41,289 nt of DNA from Lentisphaeria bacterium (GTDB lineage Bacteria > Verrucomicrobiota > Lentisphaeria > Victivallales > UBA1829), in the NCBI GenBank assembly GCA_017541665.1, contig JAFXYP010000041.1, positions 1 to 41,289 of the forward strand. Direction: 5' to 3'. Shown in pieces: positions 24,131 to 33,540 of the stretch. A model generated the notes under the pieces. The model did no database searches. It saw nothing but the letters and a program-made list of their open reading frames with translations, and was not told the DNA's origin. A program made the translations under genes and the position numbers. Within the stretch, counting starts at the first letter, position 1. The number at the start of each line of letters is the position of its first letter.

Positions 24131-27100
24131 ATGAAAAAAGCCATCAATGCCACCACGTTCGTCGCCCTCGCGCTCGCAGCCTCCGTCACGTACAACATCG
24201 TCCAGCACCAGCGCGCGAAGGGGATCCGCCCCGAAAGCCAGAACCCGGAAGACAATGCCATTCTATCCGAAGCAAACAGCGGTGCGCCCGAAACGGCAGG
24301 ATCCGCTCCCGAAGCAGCACCTGCAGCGGGCTCCGTTTCCGCAGTGAAACAGGCATCCGCCACACAGCAGAAAGCCGAAATCACGTTCCGGTCCGCCCGC
24401 TACGACAAATACAGCGACAACCTCTCCATTTCCTTCTCAAGTCCATCCTCGCTTCAGACCAAACTGCCGAAAAATGCCGTCGAGTTCACGCCCGCGGTCT
24501 CCAACGTTTCCTTCTACACACATGGGAGTTCGATCTGCGTCAACGGCGGATTTACACCCGGTGTCAGCTACCGCGTTCGCGTGAAAAAAGGACTCATGGA
24601 CACTTCCGGCAGGGCTGCGCTGGAAAACGACGCCGTGTTCGACATCACCGTCCCCGAACTGACGGAAAGGTTCTCGTTCCTCACAAACGGCAGTGTCTTC
24701 CCGCTCCACACGGAGTCGCGCCGGGTCACGTTCCCCTACTCCGCACGCAACCTCAACAAGTTCAAAGTGAATCTCTACCGGGCGTTCGACAACAACATGA
24801 ACTTCTCGGACGGCAGGTACAATGTCTATTCCATGGACCAGATCGGAGAAAAGACCGTCACGCTGTCCGACCCCCGGAACGAAATGGTCAACCACATGCT
24901 CGACATCACCGACATCCTGCGGAAACATGACGATGACTCCCTCAACATCCGCGGATATTATGTGCTGGAAATCGAGTATGACCGCAAGTCCGACTGGAGT
25001 GACGACTACACCTACCGGGAGACCGAACGCCAGAGCTTCCTGCTGACCGACCTCGCGATGGTCGCGGCCTCCGTCGCCGATTCCGGCGGCGGCATCGCGG
25101 TCTTCGTCCGCAGCATCCTCACCGGCAAGCCCGTCGCCGATGCGGAAGTCGAGCTTACGACGACCAAGAATCAGTTCATTCAGAAGGCGAAGACCGATTC
25201 GAACGGCAAGGCCGTCTTCAACATCGCCAGCGGTGGATCCAGCCTCACGTACGAAAAATTGGGCGAGATCTACTCCGCAACAATCCGCACGAAGGACGAT
25301 TTCGCCTGGTATCCGCTCAATCTGAACATCATCCCACGGTCCTTGAGCAACAAGGCGTTCGTCTTTACGGAACGCGGCATCGTGCGCCCCGGCGAATCCT
25401 TCCTCGCCGCCGCATTCATCCGCCGGAACGACCTTCCGAGCGCCCTCGCGGAACACAGCAAGACGCCGGCGCAGGGGCCGCACAGGCTCTCCGTCCTGTC
25501 GCCCGACGGGAAACGCATCTTCTCGCAGGACGTGACCCCGGACGAGGCCGGATTCGTCTCGCAGACGGTCAAAATCCCCGACACCGCCGCCTCCGGCGTC
25601 TACACCGTCAAGATCGAAAAAGCCACCTCCGGCAACGGCACCTTCAGGGAAAGCGGCTCGGCGCACATCCGCGTCGGCGCCTACGTGCCGGACCGCATCA
25701 GGACAAAACTTGAGCACAGCCCCCTGCCCGCCGGACCCGAGGCCGTCAACGAACCGCTGCAGGCCGTACTGTCCGCGGACTACTATTTCGGCACGCCCGT
25801 GCCGTCCGCATCCGGCAAAATCTATCTCGACTGCACCCCGAACGGCAAACGCCCCGACCATTGGAAAGACTGGACCGTCGGCGACAGCGCCCGGTTCAAT
25901 TTCGATGAATTCGATACGAATGCCGCTGTCGAAAACGGTAAAATGAAACTCTCCCTGCCGTCGTTCGGCTCGCGCGGCATTTCGTTCGACCCGGTGCGCG
26001 TCGTGCTCCAGGCTTCCGTGCAGGAGCCGGGCGGACGCGCCGTGACCGCTTCCGACAACTTCACCCTCTATCCGACGGACTGGTTCATCGGACTGAAGGA
26101 AAGTGAGGAAGGAGGCAGGGAATGTGTGCTCGACCTGGCGCTGCTGACGCCGGAAAAAGGCGCGAAAGCCGAGCTCGCCGAAGGCCGTGACATCACATTC
26201 ACGGTCTACAAGCGCGCCTGGGACTATGTGCTGGTGCAGGAGGACAGCAGCTATCGCAGACGCTGGAAGGAGACCGTTTCCGAGGTGGAAGGAGCGTCGA
26301 AGACCTTAACCGTCCCGCAGGGCGCCGACCTCGCCGCCTACACGGCCAGGGTCGCGTTCGATCTGCCGTCCGGCTGCTATGACATCGTGGCGGAATACGG
26401 CAGCGACATTCGCACGAAGCTCAATGTGTGGCATTCCGCAGGCGAATCCGGCAGGCGCACAGGCGACCCGTCGGGCATCGTGTTCAAGACCGACGCCGAG
26501 AAATACACGCCCGGCCAGACTGCAAAGCTCACGTTCACGAGTCCTGTGGACGGCGAAGCATTCGTGGTTATGGGCGGGGTCCGGCTTGATTCTACGGAAG
26601 CCATCCCCGTGAAGGCCGGCGAGAACACCGTCGAGGCGAAGATTCCGGCGGACTGCCTGAACGGCATCTACCACGTCAGCACGTACGTGATCGGCAAGCA
26701 GGACGGAGAATATATGCGCGCATTCGGCGATGCGGACCTGAAACTGGACCACTCCGCCTCGCACAAACTCAAAGTCGGGATCGAGCTTCCCGGCATCGTC
26801 CGTCCCGAGGCCGAGGCGGATGTGACCGTCTCCCTCGCCGCATCCGACGGCAAGCCGATGAAGGGCCAGGTCTGTCTCTTCGCCGTCGACGAGGGCGTCC
26901 TCTCGCTCACCGGGTTCAAGACGCCCGACATCTACAAGTATTTCTGGCAGTCGGACGACTCGTTCATCACCATGTGCGAAACCTACAGCGAACTCTTCCC
27001 GAACCTCAAGATCCGCCCGGACGGCACCATCGGCGGCGGCGACGACGCAGCCGCAGGGTCCGCCCTGGCGGCCTCCATCGTAAAGATGAAAGATACCGTG

Positions 27101-29089
27101 CGCCTCGTCGAGCCCGCGGTCAAGGTCCCGGATTCCGGCTCCGCGACGGTCAGAGTGAAGATCCCGGACCACTCCGGTTCGCTCCGCTTCATGGCCGTCG
27201 CCAGCTCGGTTGAGGCCGTCGGCTCCGAAGACCGCGAGATTATCGTCCGCACCCCGGTCAGCCTTACGGTCTCCGCGCCGCGCGTGCTCGCTCCCGGCGA
27301 CGAGGCGGTCATCTCCGTCCGCGCGTTCAACCACGACGCGAAGGACGGCGCGGTCGGGTTCAAGCTCGAACTGCCCGATACGCTCCAAATCATGGGCGAC
27401 CTGCCCCGCATCGACAGCCTGAAGGCGGGCGAGACAAAAGACGTCTCCTTCCGCGTGAAGGCGCTCGACAAGGTCGGCGAAGGCAAGCTCGCCGCCACGC
27501 TTTCCGTCGGCGCGGAGTCCCGCACGGAAACGACGTATCTCACGGTCCGTCCCGCGAACCCGCCGCAGACCGTCTCCACGTTCGCGATCGTGAAGCCGGA
27601 CCAGACGCTTTCGCTCGATCCCGCCGCCGGGTTCACGTCCGTGGAGAAAGCCGTCCTCAGCGTCTCCTCCTCGCCCGCGGTCGGCGTGGCCGGCGCGCTC
27701 GATTGGCTCAACGAGTATCCCTACGGCTGCCTGGAGCAGACCGTCTCCGGCGCATTCCCGTTCCTCGCCGCCTCCTCGCTGGTGAAGAGCGGACTGCTCG
27801 ACGCCGAGGTCGCGAAGACCATGGAACCGAAAGTACCCGCCGCATACGCACGCATCCTGAGCATGATGGCGGGCGACGGCGCGTTCTCCATGTGGCCGGA
27901 CGTCCGCAAGGAATGGCCGGAAGGGACCGTCTACGCCGCGCACTTCATCTTCGAGGCGAAGGCGGCGAACCGCATCACGGTGGACCCTGCCGTTGAGAAC
28001 AGCCTGAAAGCGTACCTCCTGCGCCTCGCAAACAGCGCGGGCAAATACAAGCCCGAGCTCCGCGCCTATACCGCGTACGTGCTCGCCGCGTCCGGCAACA
28101 GGGATTTCGTGATCCCGGCGCGCAATATCCTCGCCGGGAGCAAACCCGGGTTCGCCTCGTTCCTGGCTTCCGCCGCCCTCGTCCGCGGAGGCTATGCCGG
28201 AGAAGGAGCAGCCCCTCTTCGCGCGGCGCTCGCCGATCCCAACTGGCTCTACAAGACCTCGGATCTCGTCGGAATCTCCGACACCACCTCGCGCGCCGGC
28301 ATGGTCCTGAACATTCTCATGAAGTGCGACCCGAAGGGAAACGAGACGGCCGCCGAACTCGCGACCTTCCTCGCCGGGCGCATCCGCAGGGACGGCGAAT
28401 GCTGGGGCACCACGCAGGCCAACGCCTGGGCAGCCATGGGGCTCGGCGCTTTCGCGGAATATTATCCGCCCGCCGACCTCTCCGGCTCCGTGACCGCGGC
28501 GGACAAGCCGAAGCACGAACTTGCCGGGAAATCGCTCAACGGATTCCTCCTCGCGAACACCGGCGCAAACGCCATTTCGAACACGGGAAAGTCCAACATG
28601 TATGTCCGCACCGTCGTCTCCGGCGTTCCGAAGCAGACGAAGACTGCCGGCGGCCCGATCCGCCTCAAGCGAGAGTTCTTCGACGAGAAAGGCAAACCCG
28701 TCGCCTCGCTGAAGCACGGCGAACTCGCGTTCGTCCGCATCACGGCGGATTCCCCGGAAGTCGTCGAGAATATCGTGATCTCCGATCTGCTTCCCGCCGG
28801 CCTTGAAATCGAGGACGACGCCCTCGCAACGCGCATGGACGCCTCCGGCCGCGTCCCGCAGAAGATCCTGCTCAAGGACCGCCAGAAATTCAGCCGCACG
28901 GAAAAGCGCGACGACCGATTCCTGGTGTTCGGCACGCTCTACGGCTCCGCCTATGCCGTCTACACGGTGCGCGCCACCACGCCCGGCAAGTTCGCCATCC
29001 CGGCGCTCCACGCCGAAGCCATGTACGATCCCGACATGAACGGCACGTTCATCCCGGCTGCCGGAGAGGACGTCTTCGAGGTGAAATGA
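24131..29089 (+). CDS. Bacterial alpha-2-macroglobulin (YfhM-like)
   Basis: A 1652-aa periplasmic protease trap, essentially the same length as E. coli YfhM (1653 aa). Cleavage of its bait region exposes a thioester that covalently captures the protease. The thioester motif YGCLEQ is intact (C1200, with the Gln three residues on). It is preceded by repeated macroglobulin beta domains such as the block CLFAVDEGVLSLTGFKTPD, and followed by an alpha/alpha toroid domain (FSMWPDVRKEWPEGTVYAA) and a receptor-binding-like end. The N-terminus is a Lys-led hydrophobic segment without lipobox Cys, so it is probably anchored by an uncleaved signal anchor, whereas YfhM is a lipoprotein. The ATG at 24131 follows AGGAAAAG. 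It overlaps pbpC by 4 bp, the standard gene pair. Confidence 0.95.
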   Translation: MKKAINATTFVALALAASVTYNIVQHQRAKGIRPESQNPEDNAILSEANSGAPETAGSAPEAAPAAGSVSAVKQASATQQKAEITFRSARYDKYSDNLSISFSSPSSLQTKLPKNAVEFTPAVSNVSFYTHGSSICVNGGFTPGVSYRVRVKKGLMDTSGRAALENDAVFDITVPELTERFSFLTNGSVFPLHTESRRVTFPYSARNLNKFKVNLYRAFDNNMNFSDGRYNVYSMDQIGEKTVTLSDPRNEMVNHMLDITDILRKHDDDSLNIRGYYVLEIEYDRKSDWSDDYTYRETERQSFLLTDLAMVAASVADSGGGIAVFVRSILTGKPVADAEVELTTTKNQFIQKAKTDSNGKAVFNIASGGSSLTYEKLGEIYSATIRTKDDFAWYPLNLNIIPRSLSNKAFVFTERGIVRPGESFLAAAFIRRNDLPSALAEHSKTPAQGPHRLSVLSPDGKRIFSQDVTPDEAGFVSQTVKIPDTAASGVYTVKIEKATSGNGTFRESGSAHIRVGAYVPDRIRTKLEHSPLPAGPEAVNEPLQAVLSADYYFGTPVPSASGKIYLDCTPNGKRPDHWKDWTVGDSARFNFDEFDTNAAVENGKMKLSLPSFGSRGISFDPVRVVLQASVQEPGGRAVTASDNFTLYPTDWFIGLKESEEGGRECVLDLALLTPEKGAKAELAEGRDITFTVYKRAWDYVLVQEDSSYRRRWKETVSEVEGASKTLTVPQGADLAAYTARVAFDLPSGCYDIVAEYGSDIRTKLNVWHSAGESGRRTGDPSGIVFKTDAEKYTPGQTAKLTFTSPVDGEAFVVMGGVRLDSTEAIPVKAGENTVEAKIPADCLNGIYHVSTYVIGKQDGEYMRAFGDADLKLDHSASHKLKVGIELPGIVRPEAEADVTVSLAASDGKPMKGQVCLFAVDEGVLSLTGFKTPDIYKYFWQSDDSFITMCETYSELFPNLKIRPDGTIGGGDDAAAGSALAASIVKMKDTVRLVEPAVKVPDSGSATVRVKIPDHSGSLRFMAVASSVEAVGSEDREIIVRTPVSLTVSAPRVLAPGDEAVISVRAFNHDAKDGAVGFKLELPDTLQIMGDLPRIDSLKAGETKDVSFRVKALDKVGEGKLAATLSVGAESRTETTYLTVRPANPPQTVSTFAIVKPDQTLSLDPAAGFTSVEKAVLSVSSSPAVGVAGALDWLNEYPYGCLEQTVSGAFPFLAASSLVKSGLLDAEVAKTMEPKVPAAYARILSMMAGDGAFSMWPDVRKEWPEGTVYAAHFIFEAKAANRITVDPAVENSLKAYLLRLANSAGKYKPELRAYTAYVLAASGNRDFVIPARNILAGSKPGFASFLASAALVRGGYAGEGAAPLRAALADPNWLYKTSDLVGISDTTSRAGMVLNILMKCDPKGNETAAELATFLAGRIRRDGECWGTTQANAWAAMGLGAFAEYYPPADLSGSVTAADKPKHELAGKSLNGFLLANTGANAISNTGKSNMYVRTVVSGVPKQTKTAGGPIRLKREFFDEKGKPVASLKHGELAFVRITADSPEVVENIVISDLLPAGLEIEDDALATRMDASGRVPQKILLKDRQKFSRTEKRDDRFLVFGTLYGSAYAVYTVRATTPGKFAIPALHAEAMYDPDMNGTFIPAAGEDVFEVK

Positions 29090-31275
29090 TCCTCCGGCTC
29101 AAAAAGCTGATCTCACGGAAAGCCGTTCGCTTCGCTGCGGCGGCTTTCCTCCTTTTCACTGTTTCCGCCCTCGCGTTCTGGATCGCCGCGCCGTATTTCG
29201 TGGCCGACCCGATGATTCGCCTGCGGCAGGTCACCCCTGCACACACCTACCTCGACCGCAACGGCGTCCCGGTGTTTTACGAGACCACGCACGACTACGA
29301 ATGGCGGTTCCCCGTCGAACTGTCCGGCATCGCTCCCTGCGCAGTCGACATCATGCTGTCCGCCGAGGATTACTCGTTCTATGAACACGGCGGCGTCGAC
29401 TACCATGCCATCCTGCGCGCCCTGTGGCAGGACGTCCGCAACCTGAAGATCATCTCCGGCGCCTCGACCATCACCATGCAGCTGGCCGGATTCGCCCTGC
29501 CCCACCACAGGCCGAGCCTCGCCCGCAAGTTCAAACAGGCCGTGATGGCGCGCCGCCTGGAACAACTCCACTCGAAGGAAGAAATCCTGACCGAATACCT
29601 GAACCGCATCCCGTGCGGCGGCAAGGTCTACGGCATTGAGGCAGCCGCCAGATACTATTTCGGCCTCAGCGCCTCCCAGCTCAACCGTGCCGAGGCCGCG
29701 CTTCTCTGCGGCATCCCGCAGAAACCGAACCGATACAACCCGAAATACTACGCGGAGGCGGCGAAAAAAAGACAGAAGATCGTACTGGACCTGCTCGTCC
29801 GCCACGAACTCATTTCGGCGGACGACGCCCGCGCCATCTACGACTCCGAACCGCTCCGCTACCGCGATTTCAACCAGCCCGCCGATTTCGAGTTCAAGGC
29901 CGTGCCGGACGAAACGATTCACGCCGTCCGCCGCGCCCGCACGGAAAAACAGGCCGCGGGATGGTCTCCGGCGCAGGGCGAGCCGGTACTCTGTTCCATC
30001 GACGCCGATTTTCAGCGGGATGTCCGGACCGTTCTGAAACGGCGTCTGGACACCCTGCCCGGCGTGCACGATGCCGCAGCGGTCGTGCTCGACAACGCTT
30101 CCGGCGAGGCGCTGGTCTTCCTCGGCACGCTTGACTTCAACGCGCCGGACGACGGGCAGTTCAATGCGGCGGATGCGGTCCGCTCCGCGGGCTCCACGAT
30201 CAAGCCGTTCCTCTACGCCGAAGCGGTCGAAGGCGGCCTCGTCACGGCGGACACCCGCATTCTCGATGCGCCGATCCGCTACGGCACTTACTCGCCCGGC
30301 AACTTCGACAACTCGTTCCGGGGAATGGTGAAAGCGTCCTACGCGCTCGCGCACTCGCTGAACACCCCGGCGATCCGGCTGGCCGCAGAACTTGGCGAAG
30401 CCCGCATGATCGAACTGGCGGACAAACTGCACATCCTCGCCGCACGACGCCCGGAAGGCGGTTTCGGACTCTCCATGGCGCTCGGAAGCGCGGGACACAC
30501 CCTTCTTTCCCTCACAAACGCCTACCGCACGCTGGCTTCCGGCGGAACTCTTCGCCCCGTTTATTTCCGACACGAGCCGGAACGCCCCCTCCCCGCAGGC
30601 AAACGCGTTTTCTCCGAGGGAACGACGCAGACGGTCCTGCGGATGCTGACCACGCTCCCGCTCGCCGGATTCGAGGGGACCGCGGCATGGAAGACCGGCA
30701 CGAGCAACAATCTGCGCGACGCATGGTGTTTCGCCTGCACCGAGACGGTCACGGTCGGCATCTGGTTCGGCAACAAGGACGGGTCCGCTTCGGATGCCCT
30801 GGTCGGCGGCACGGCGGCGGCGCCCGCGGCCGGGGAAATCCTGTCCCTCGCGGCCTCGAAATACGACCTGACACCATTCAAGAGCGCCTGGCCCGGTGAA
30901 GATGCGCTGGAACCCGTCGAGATCTGTGCGAAGACCGGACTCTCCGCTTCGCCGGACTGCAAAGCCAAAGAGGCCTCCGTTAAACCCGCCGGCATCCCGC
31001 TGAGGCTCTGCCGCACGTGCGGCGACGCGGCATCCGACGGGAACCCCTTCCGCATCCTCTCCCCGACCCCGGGCACATACGTCGCGGAAAACGATGCCGG
31101 CGTCCGGCTTGACCTGACTCCGGGCGACGGGGTGCAATGGTTCGCGAACGGGGTGTTCCTCGGCGACGATCCCGGAACACAGGTTTTCATCCCGGGAACG
31201 CATCGCGTCGAGGCGGTCCGCGCCTCGGATTCCGCCATGGACTTCGTGGAATTCCGCGTCATACGGAAAAAATAA
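29086..31275 (+). CDS. pbpC: Penicillin-binding protein 1C
   Basis: A 729-aa bifunctional class A PBP anchored by one N-terminal membrane helix (about residues 15-38). The GT51 transglycosylase has AEDYSFYEHGGVD with catalytic E94 and GASTITMQLA. The transpeptidase has SAGSTIKPF (nucleophile S370, K373), AHSLNTPA (SxN) and WKTGTSNN (KTGT). A C-terminal PBP1C domain with Cys pairs (CRTCGD) and a beta-sandwich follows. All catalytic motifs are intact. It begins in the A2M stop codon (ATGA), so the two are translationally coupled. In E. coli the same pair is thought to let PBP1C repair the wall where A2M defends against proteases after outer-membrane damage. Confidence 0.96.
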   Translation: MILRLKKLISRKAVRFAAAAFLLFTVSALAFWIAAPYFVADPMIRLRQVTPAHTYLDRNGVPVFYETTHDYEWRFPVELSGIAPCAVDIMLSAEDYSFYEHGGVDYHAILRALWQDVRNLKIISGASTITMQLAGFALPHHRPSLARKFKQAVMARRLEQLHSKEEILTEYLNRIPCGGKVYGIEAAARYYFGLSASQLNRAEAALLCGIPQKPNRYNPKYYAEAAKKRQKIVLDLLVRHELISADDARAIYDSEPLRYRDFNQPADFEFKAVPDETIHAVRRARTEKQAAGWSPAQGEPVLCSIDADFQRDVRTVLKRRLDTLPGVHDAAAVVLDNASGEALVFLGTLDFNAPDDGQFNAADAVRSAGSTIKPFLYAEAVEGGLVTADTRILDAPIRYGTYSPGNFDNSFRGMVKASYALAHSLNTPAIRLAAELGEARMIELADKLHILAARRPEGGFGLSMALGSAGHTLLSLTNAYRTLASGGTLRPVYFRHEPERPLPAGKRVFSEGTTQTVLRMLTTLPLAGFEGTAAWKTGTSNNLRDAWCFACTETVTVGIWFGNKDGSASDALVGGTAAAPAAGEILSLAASKYDLTPFKSAWPGEDALEPVEICAKTGLSASPDCKAKEASVKPAGIPLRLCRTCGDAASDGNPFRILSPTPGTYVAENDAGVRLDLTPGDGVQWFANGVFLGDDPGTQVFIPGTHRVEAVRASDSAMDFVEFRVIRKK

Positions 31276-31296
31276 GCATTTTTCCGGCCTTTTTTT
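31265..31296 (+). terminator. Terminator overlapping the pbpC stop codon
   Basis: GGAAAAA and TTTTTCC form a 7-bp stem around the stop codon, followed by GGCC and seven T. The stem is AT-rich, so strength is moderate. Confidence 0.5.
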
Positions 31297-31318
31297 ATTA
31301 AAAAGATAGAAAAACATT

Positions 31319-31346
31319 TTGCTTTTTCAGCAAGGTGGGCTATATT
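31319..31346 (+). promoter_or_regulatory. Predicted glycyl-tRNA synthetase promoter
   Basis: TTGCTT (31319-31324), 16 bp, TATATT (31341-31346), 54 bp upstream of the ATG. No T-box leader is visible. Confidence 0.5.
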
Positions 31347-31400
31347 GTGTGAAGCATTTTTGTTTTTTCAAACCTCAAAAACTGGAAAGTGTACGAAAAA

Positions 31401-32732
31401 ATGTCGGAACAACCGATTGATACCTGCATGGAAAAGATCGTCAGCCTGTGTAAACGGCGCGGCTTCGTATTTCAGAGCTCCGAAATCTACGGCGGCTTCA
31501 ACGGATTCTGGGACTACGGCCCCTACGGGATCGCCCTGAAACGCGCGGTCGAACGCCAGTGGTGGCTCTACATGGTCGAAAAACGCAACAACGTGGTCGG
31601 CCTGGACTCCTCCATCATCTGCCATCCGAAAGTCTGGAAAGCCTCCGGACACGTCGACCGTTTCGGCGACATCATGTGCGACTGCAAGAAGTGCAAAACG
31701 CGCTTCCGCGTGGACCAGATGCCCGACCCGACCACCTGCACGAACTGCGGATCGAAGGATCTCACCCCGCCGCGCGAGTTCAACCTGATGATGAAGACTT
31801 ACGTCGGCCCCGTCTTCGACGAAGAGCATATCGCCTATCTCCGCGCCGAAACCTGCCAGCCGATCTTTCTGGATTTCCACTCCATCCGCATCGCCACGCG
31901 CATGCAGCTGCCCTTCGGCATCGCCCAGGTCGGCAAGGCGTTCCGCAACGAAATTACGCCCCGCATGTTCACGTTCCGCTCCCGCGAATTCTCCCAGATG
32001 GAGATGGAGTTCTTCTGCGCGGACGAAGGCTCGATGGAATGGTTCGAGTACTGGCGTCAGGAACGCTGGAACTTCTACCTGAACGTGTTGAAGTTTCCGG
32101 TCGAAAAGCTCCACCTGCATCCGCACGACAAGCTCGCCCACTACGCGAAGGCCGCCGTCGACATCGAGTACGAATTCCCGTTCGGCTGGGGCGAACTCGA
32201 AGGCATTCACCACCGCGGCACATGGGACATGTCCCAGCACCAGCAGTTCTCCGAACAGGACCTCCAGTACCTCGACCAGACCGCAAACAAGCGGTATCTG
32301 CCGACCGTCGTGGAGACGTCCGTCGGACTCGACCGCATGGTCCTCGCGATCCTCTGCAACGCCTACGACGAAGACCGTGCCCCGACCCAGAAGGAAGGCA
32401 TGGAGGACGACGTCCGCGTGGTGCTCCACTTCCCCGCCACCGTCGCTCCCGTCCAGGTCGCATTCCTCCCGCTCTCAAAGAAGCTCAACCAGAACGCGCA
32501 GGACCTGCAGGAGAAATTCCTCGGCCGCTACCGCACCGAGCTCGACGTAACGGGCAACATCGGCAAGCGCTACCGCCGCCAGGACGAAATCGGCACGCCG
32601 TACTGCGTCACGTTCGACTTCGATTCGCTCGAAGACAACGCCGTTACCGTGCGCGAACGCGACTCGATGGCGCAGGAGCGCATCCCGATCGAAGGTCTGC
32701 GCGCCTACCTCGACGAAAAGGTTCTCGGCTGA
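31401..32732 (+). CDS. glyQS: Glycine-tRNA ligase, dimeric class II type
   Basis: A 443-aa cytoplasmic enzyme that charges tRNA-Gly. It is the single-chain alpha2 type, not the alpha2beta2 GlyQ/GlyS type. Motif 1 region: EIYGGFNGFWDYGPYGIALKR. A zinc-binding insert has CDCKKC and CTNC near residues 92-118. Motif 2: GKAFRNEITPR with FRSREFSQMEMEFF. Motif 3: ETSVGLDRMVLAIL. The C-terminal anticodon-binding domain includes APVQVAFLPL. Start choice: a GTG four codons upstream is in frame, but GGAAAG is correctly spaced for the ATG at 31401. Two lipoprotein genes follow and may be cotranscribed. A tRNA-Gly lies elsewhere in the window. Confidence 0.96.
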   Translation: MSEQPIDTCMEKIVSLCKRRGFVFQSSEIYGGFNGFWDYGPYGIALKRAVERQWWLYMVEKRNNVVGLDSSIICHPKVWKASGHVDRFGDIMCDCKKCKTRFRVDQMPDPTTCTNCGSKDLTPPREFNLMMKTYVGPVFDEEHIAYLRAETCQPIFLDFHSIRIATRMQLPFGIAQVGKAFRNEITPRMFTFRSREFSQMEMEFFCADEGSMEWFEYWRQERWNFYLNVLKFPVEKLHLHPHDKLAHYAKAAVDIEYEFPFGWGELEGIHHRGTWDMSQHQQFSEQDLQYLDQTANKRYLPTVVETSVGLDRMVLAILCNAYDEDRAPTQKEGMEDDVRVVLHFPATVAPVQVAFLPLSKKLNQNAQDLQEKFLGRYRTELDVTGNIGKRYRRQDEIGTPYCVTFDFDSLEDNAVTVRERDSMAQERIPIEGLRAYLDEKVLG

Positions 32733-32773
32733 ACTTAAACGAACGTGGAAAACCATACGGGAGACACAGGACC

Positions 32774-33505
32774 ATGACCGGCACGAAACAAATCCTGCTT
32801 GCGGGCTTCGCCGCCCTCTGCATGGTCCTGCCCGCGTGCCGCTCGACCTCGGAACCCGAAGCCGTCGAAACGCCGCCGCTGGTCGCCGCCGACATCCCGT
32901 TGACTGCGGTATCCTACTTTGCCGATTACACACAGGACGGCGCAGTGCCGTTCACCTGTGAAGTCAGGCTCGGCACGGACGGACGCATCCGCCGCGATTA
33001 CGTCTGGAAGGACGAAAAAGACACGGAAAAGAAAGTCTCCATCGTGATTGACGGGAAGGAATCCATCAGGATCGAAGACGGCAAGCCAGCCCCCGCAAAT
33101 GACGTTGACACAGCCAAGGCGCGTTTCTTCGCCGGACTCATTCTCAACCTTGATTCGGTCGTTTCCACCGCCAGAAGGAAGAAAGACCTTCAGGATGTAG
33201 ACGGCATTCCGTGCTGCGTCTATATTCTGGAGCTTTCTGGCATCCCCGATATAGAATCGTGTCTCGTGGCTTCCGCCCCGAATACCAATCGCTGGATTCA
33301 CCTCTTTGTCCCCATGGCCGACGATTCCGATACGGTCTTCTCCACCGATTTCGAGGAATACAAATCGGAATCCGGCGTGACATACCCGTCGCGCATCGTC
33401 TCCTCGACCGACGGCGGCGCCCCGGTCCGCTGCACCATCCGCGACGTCAGGATCAACCCCGAACTCCCGGACGAGCTTTTCCGGCTCCCCGATATTAACG
33501 GATAA
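32774..33505 (+). CDS. Predicted lipoprotein of unknown function
   Basis: A 243-aa protein. A short basic start and hydrophobic core end in a lipobox LPAC (lipidated C22), so it is probably anchored in the inner or outer membrane facing the periplasm. The mature part alternates charged beta-like strands (for example EVRLGTDGRIRRDYVWKD and SIVIDGKESIRIEDG), faintly reminiscent of the LolA/LppX lipoprotein-carrier fold; that is only a resemblance. The frame is open far upstream as a shadow of glyQS; the ATG at 32774 begins the signal peptide. It lies 41 bp after glyQS and 35 bp before a second lipoprotein gene with a similar build. Confidence 0.75.
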   Translation: MTGTKQILLAGFAALCMVLPACRSTSEPEAVETPPLVAADIPLTAVSYFADYTQDGAVPFTCEVRLGTDGRIRRDYVWKDEKDTEKKVSIVIDGKESIRIEDGKPAPANDVDTAKARFFAGLILNLDSVVSTARRKKDLQDVDGIPCCVYILELSGIPDIESCLVASAPNTNRWIHLFVPMADDSDTVFSTDFEEYKSESGVTYPSRIVSSTDGGAPVRCTIRDVRINPELPDELFRLPDING

Positions 33506-33540
33506 TCAACGCATCCCAGCTTTAACAACAGGATATCCCT

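Noticed and set aside
26306..29011. 901-codon - strand frame inside the A2M gene
   Set aside because: It mirrors the A2M coding frame, has no domain features, and A2M carries an intact thioester motif.
31389..31400. GTG start of glyQS four codons upstream
   Set aside because: The Shine-Dalgarno GGAAAG would overlap it, while its spacing fits the ATG at 31401.
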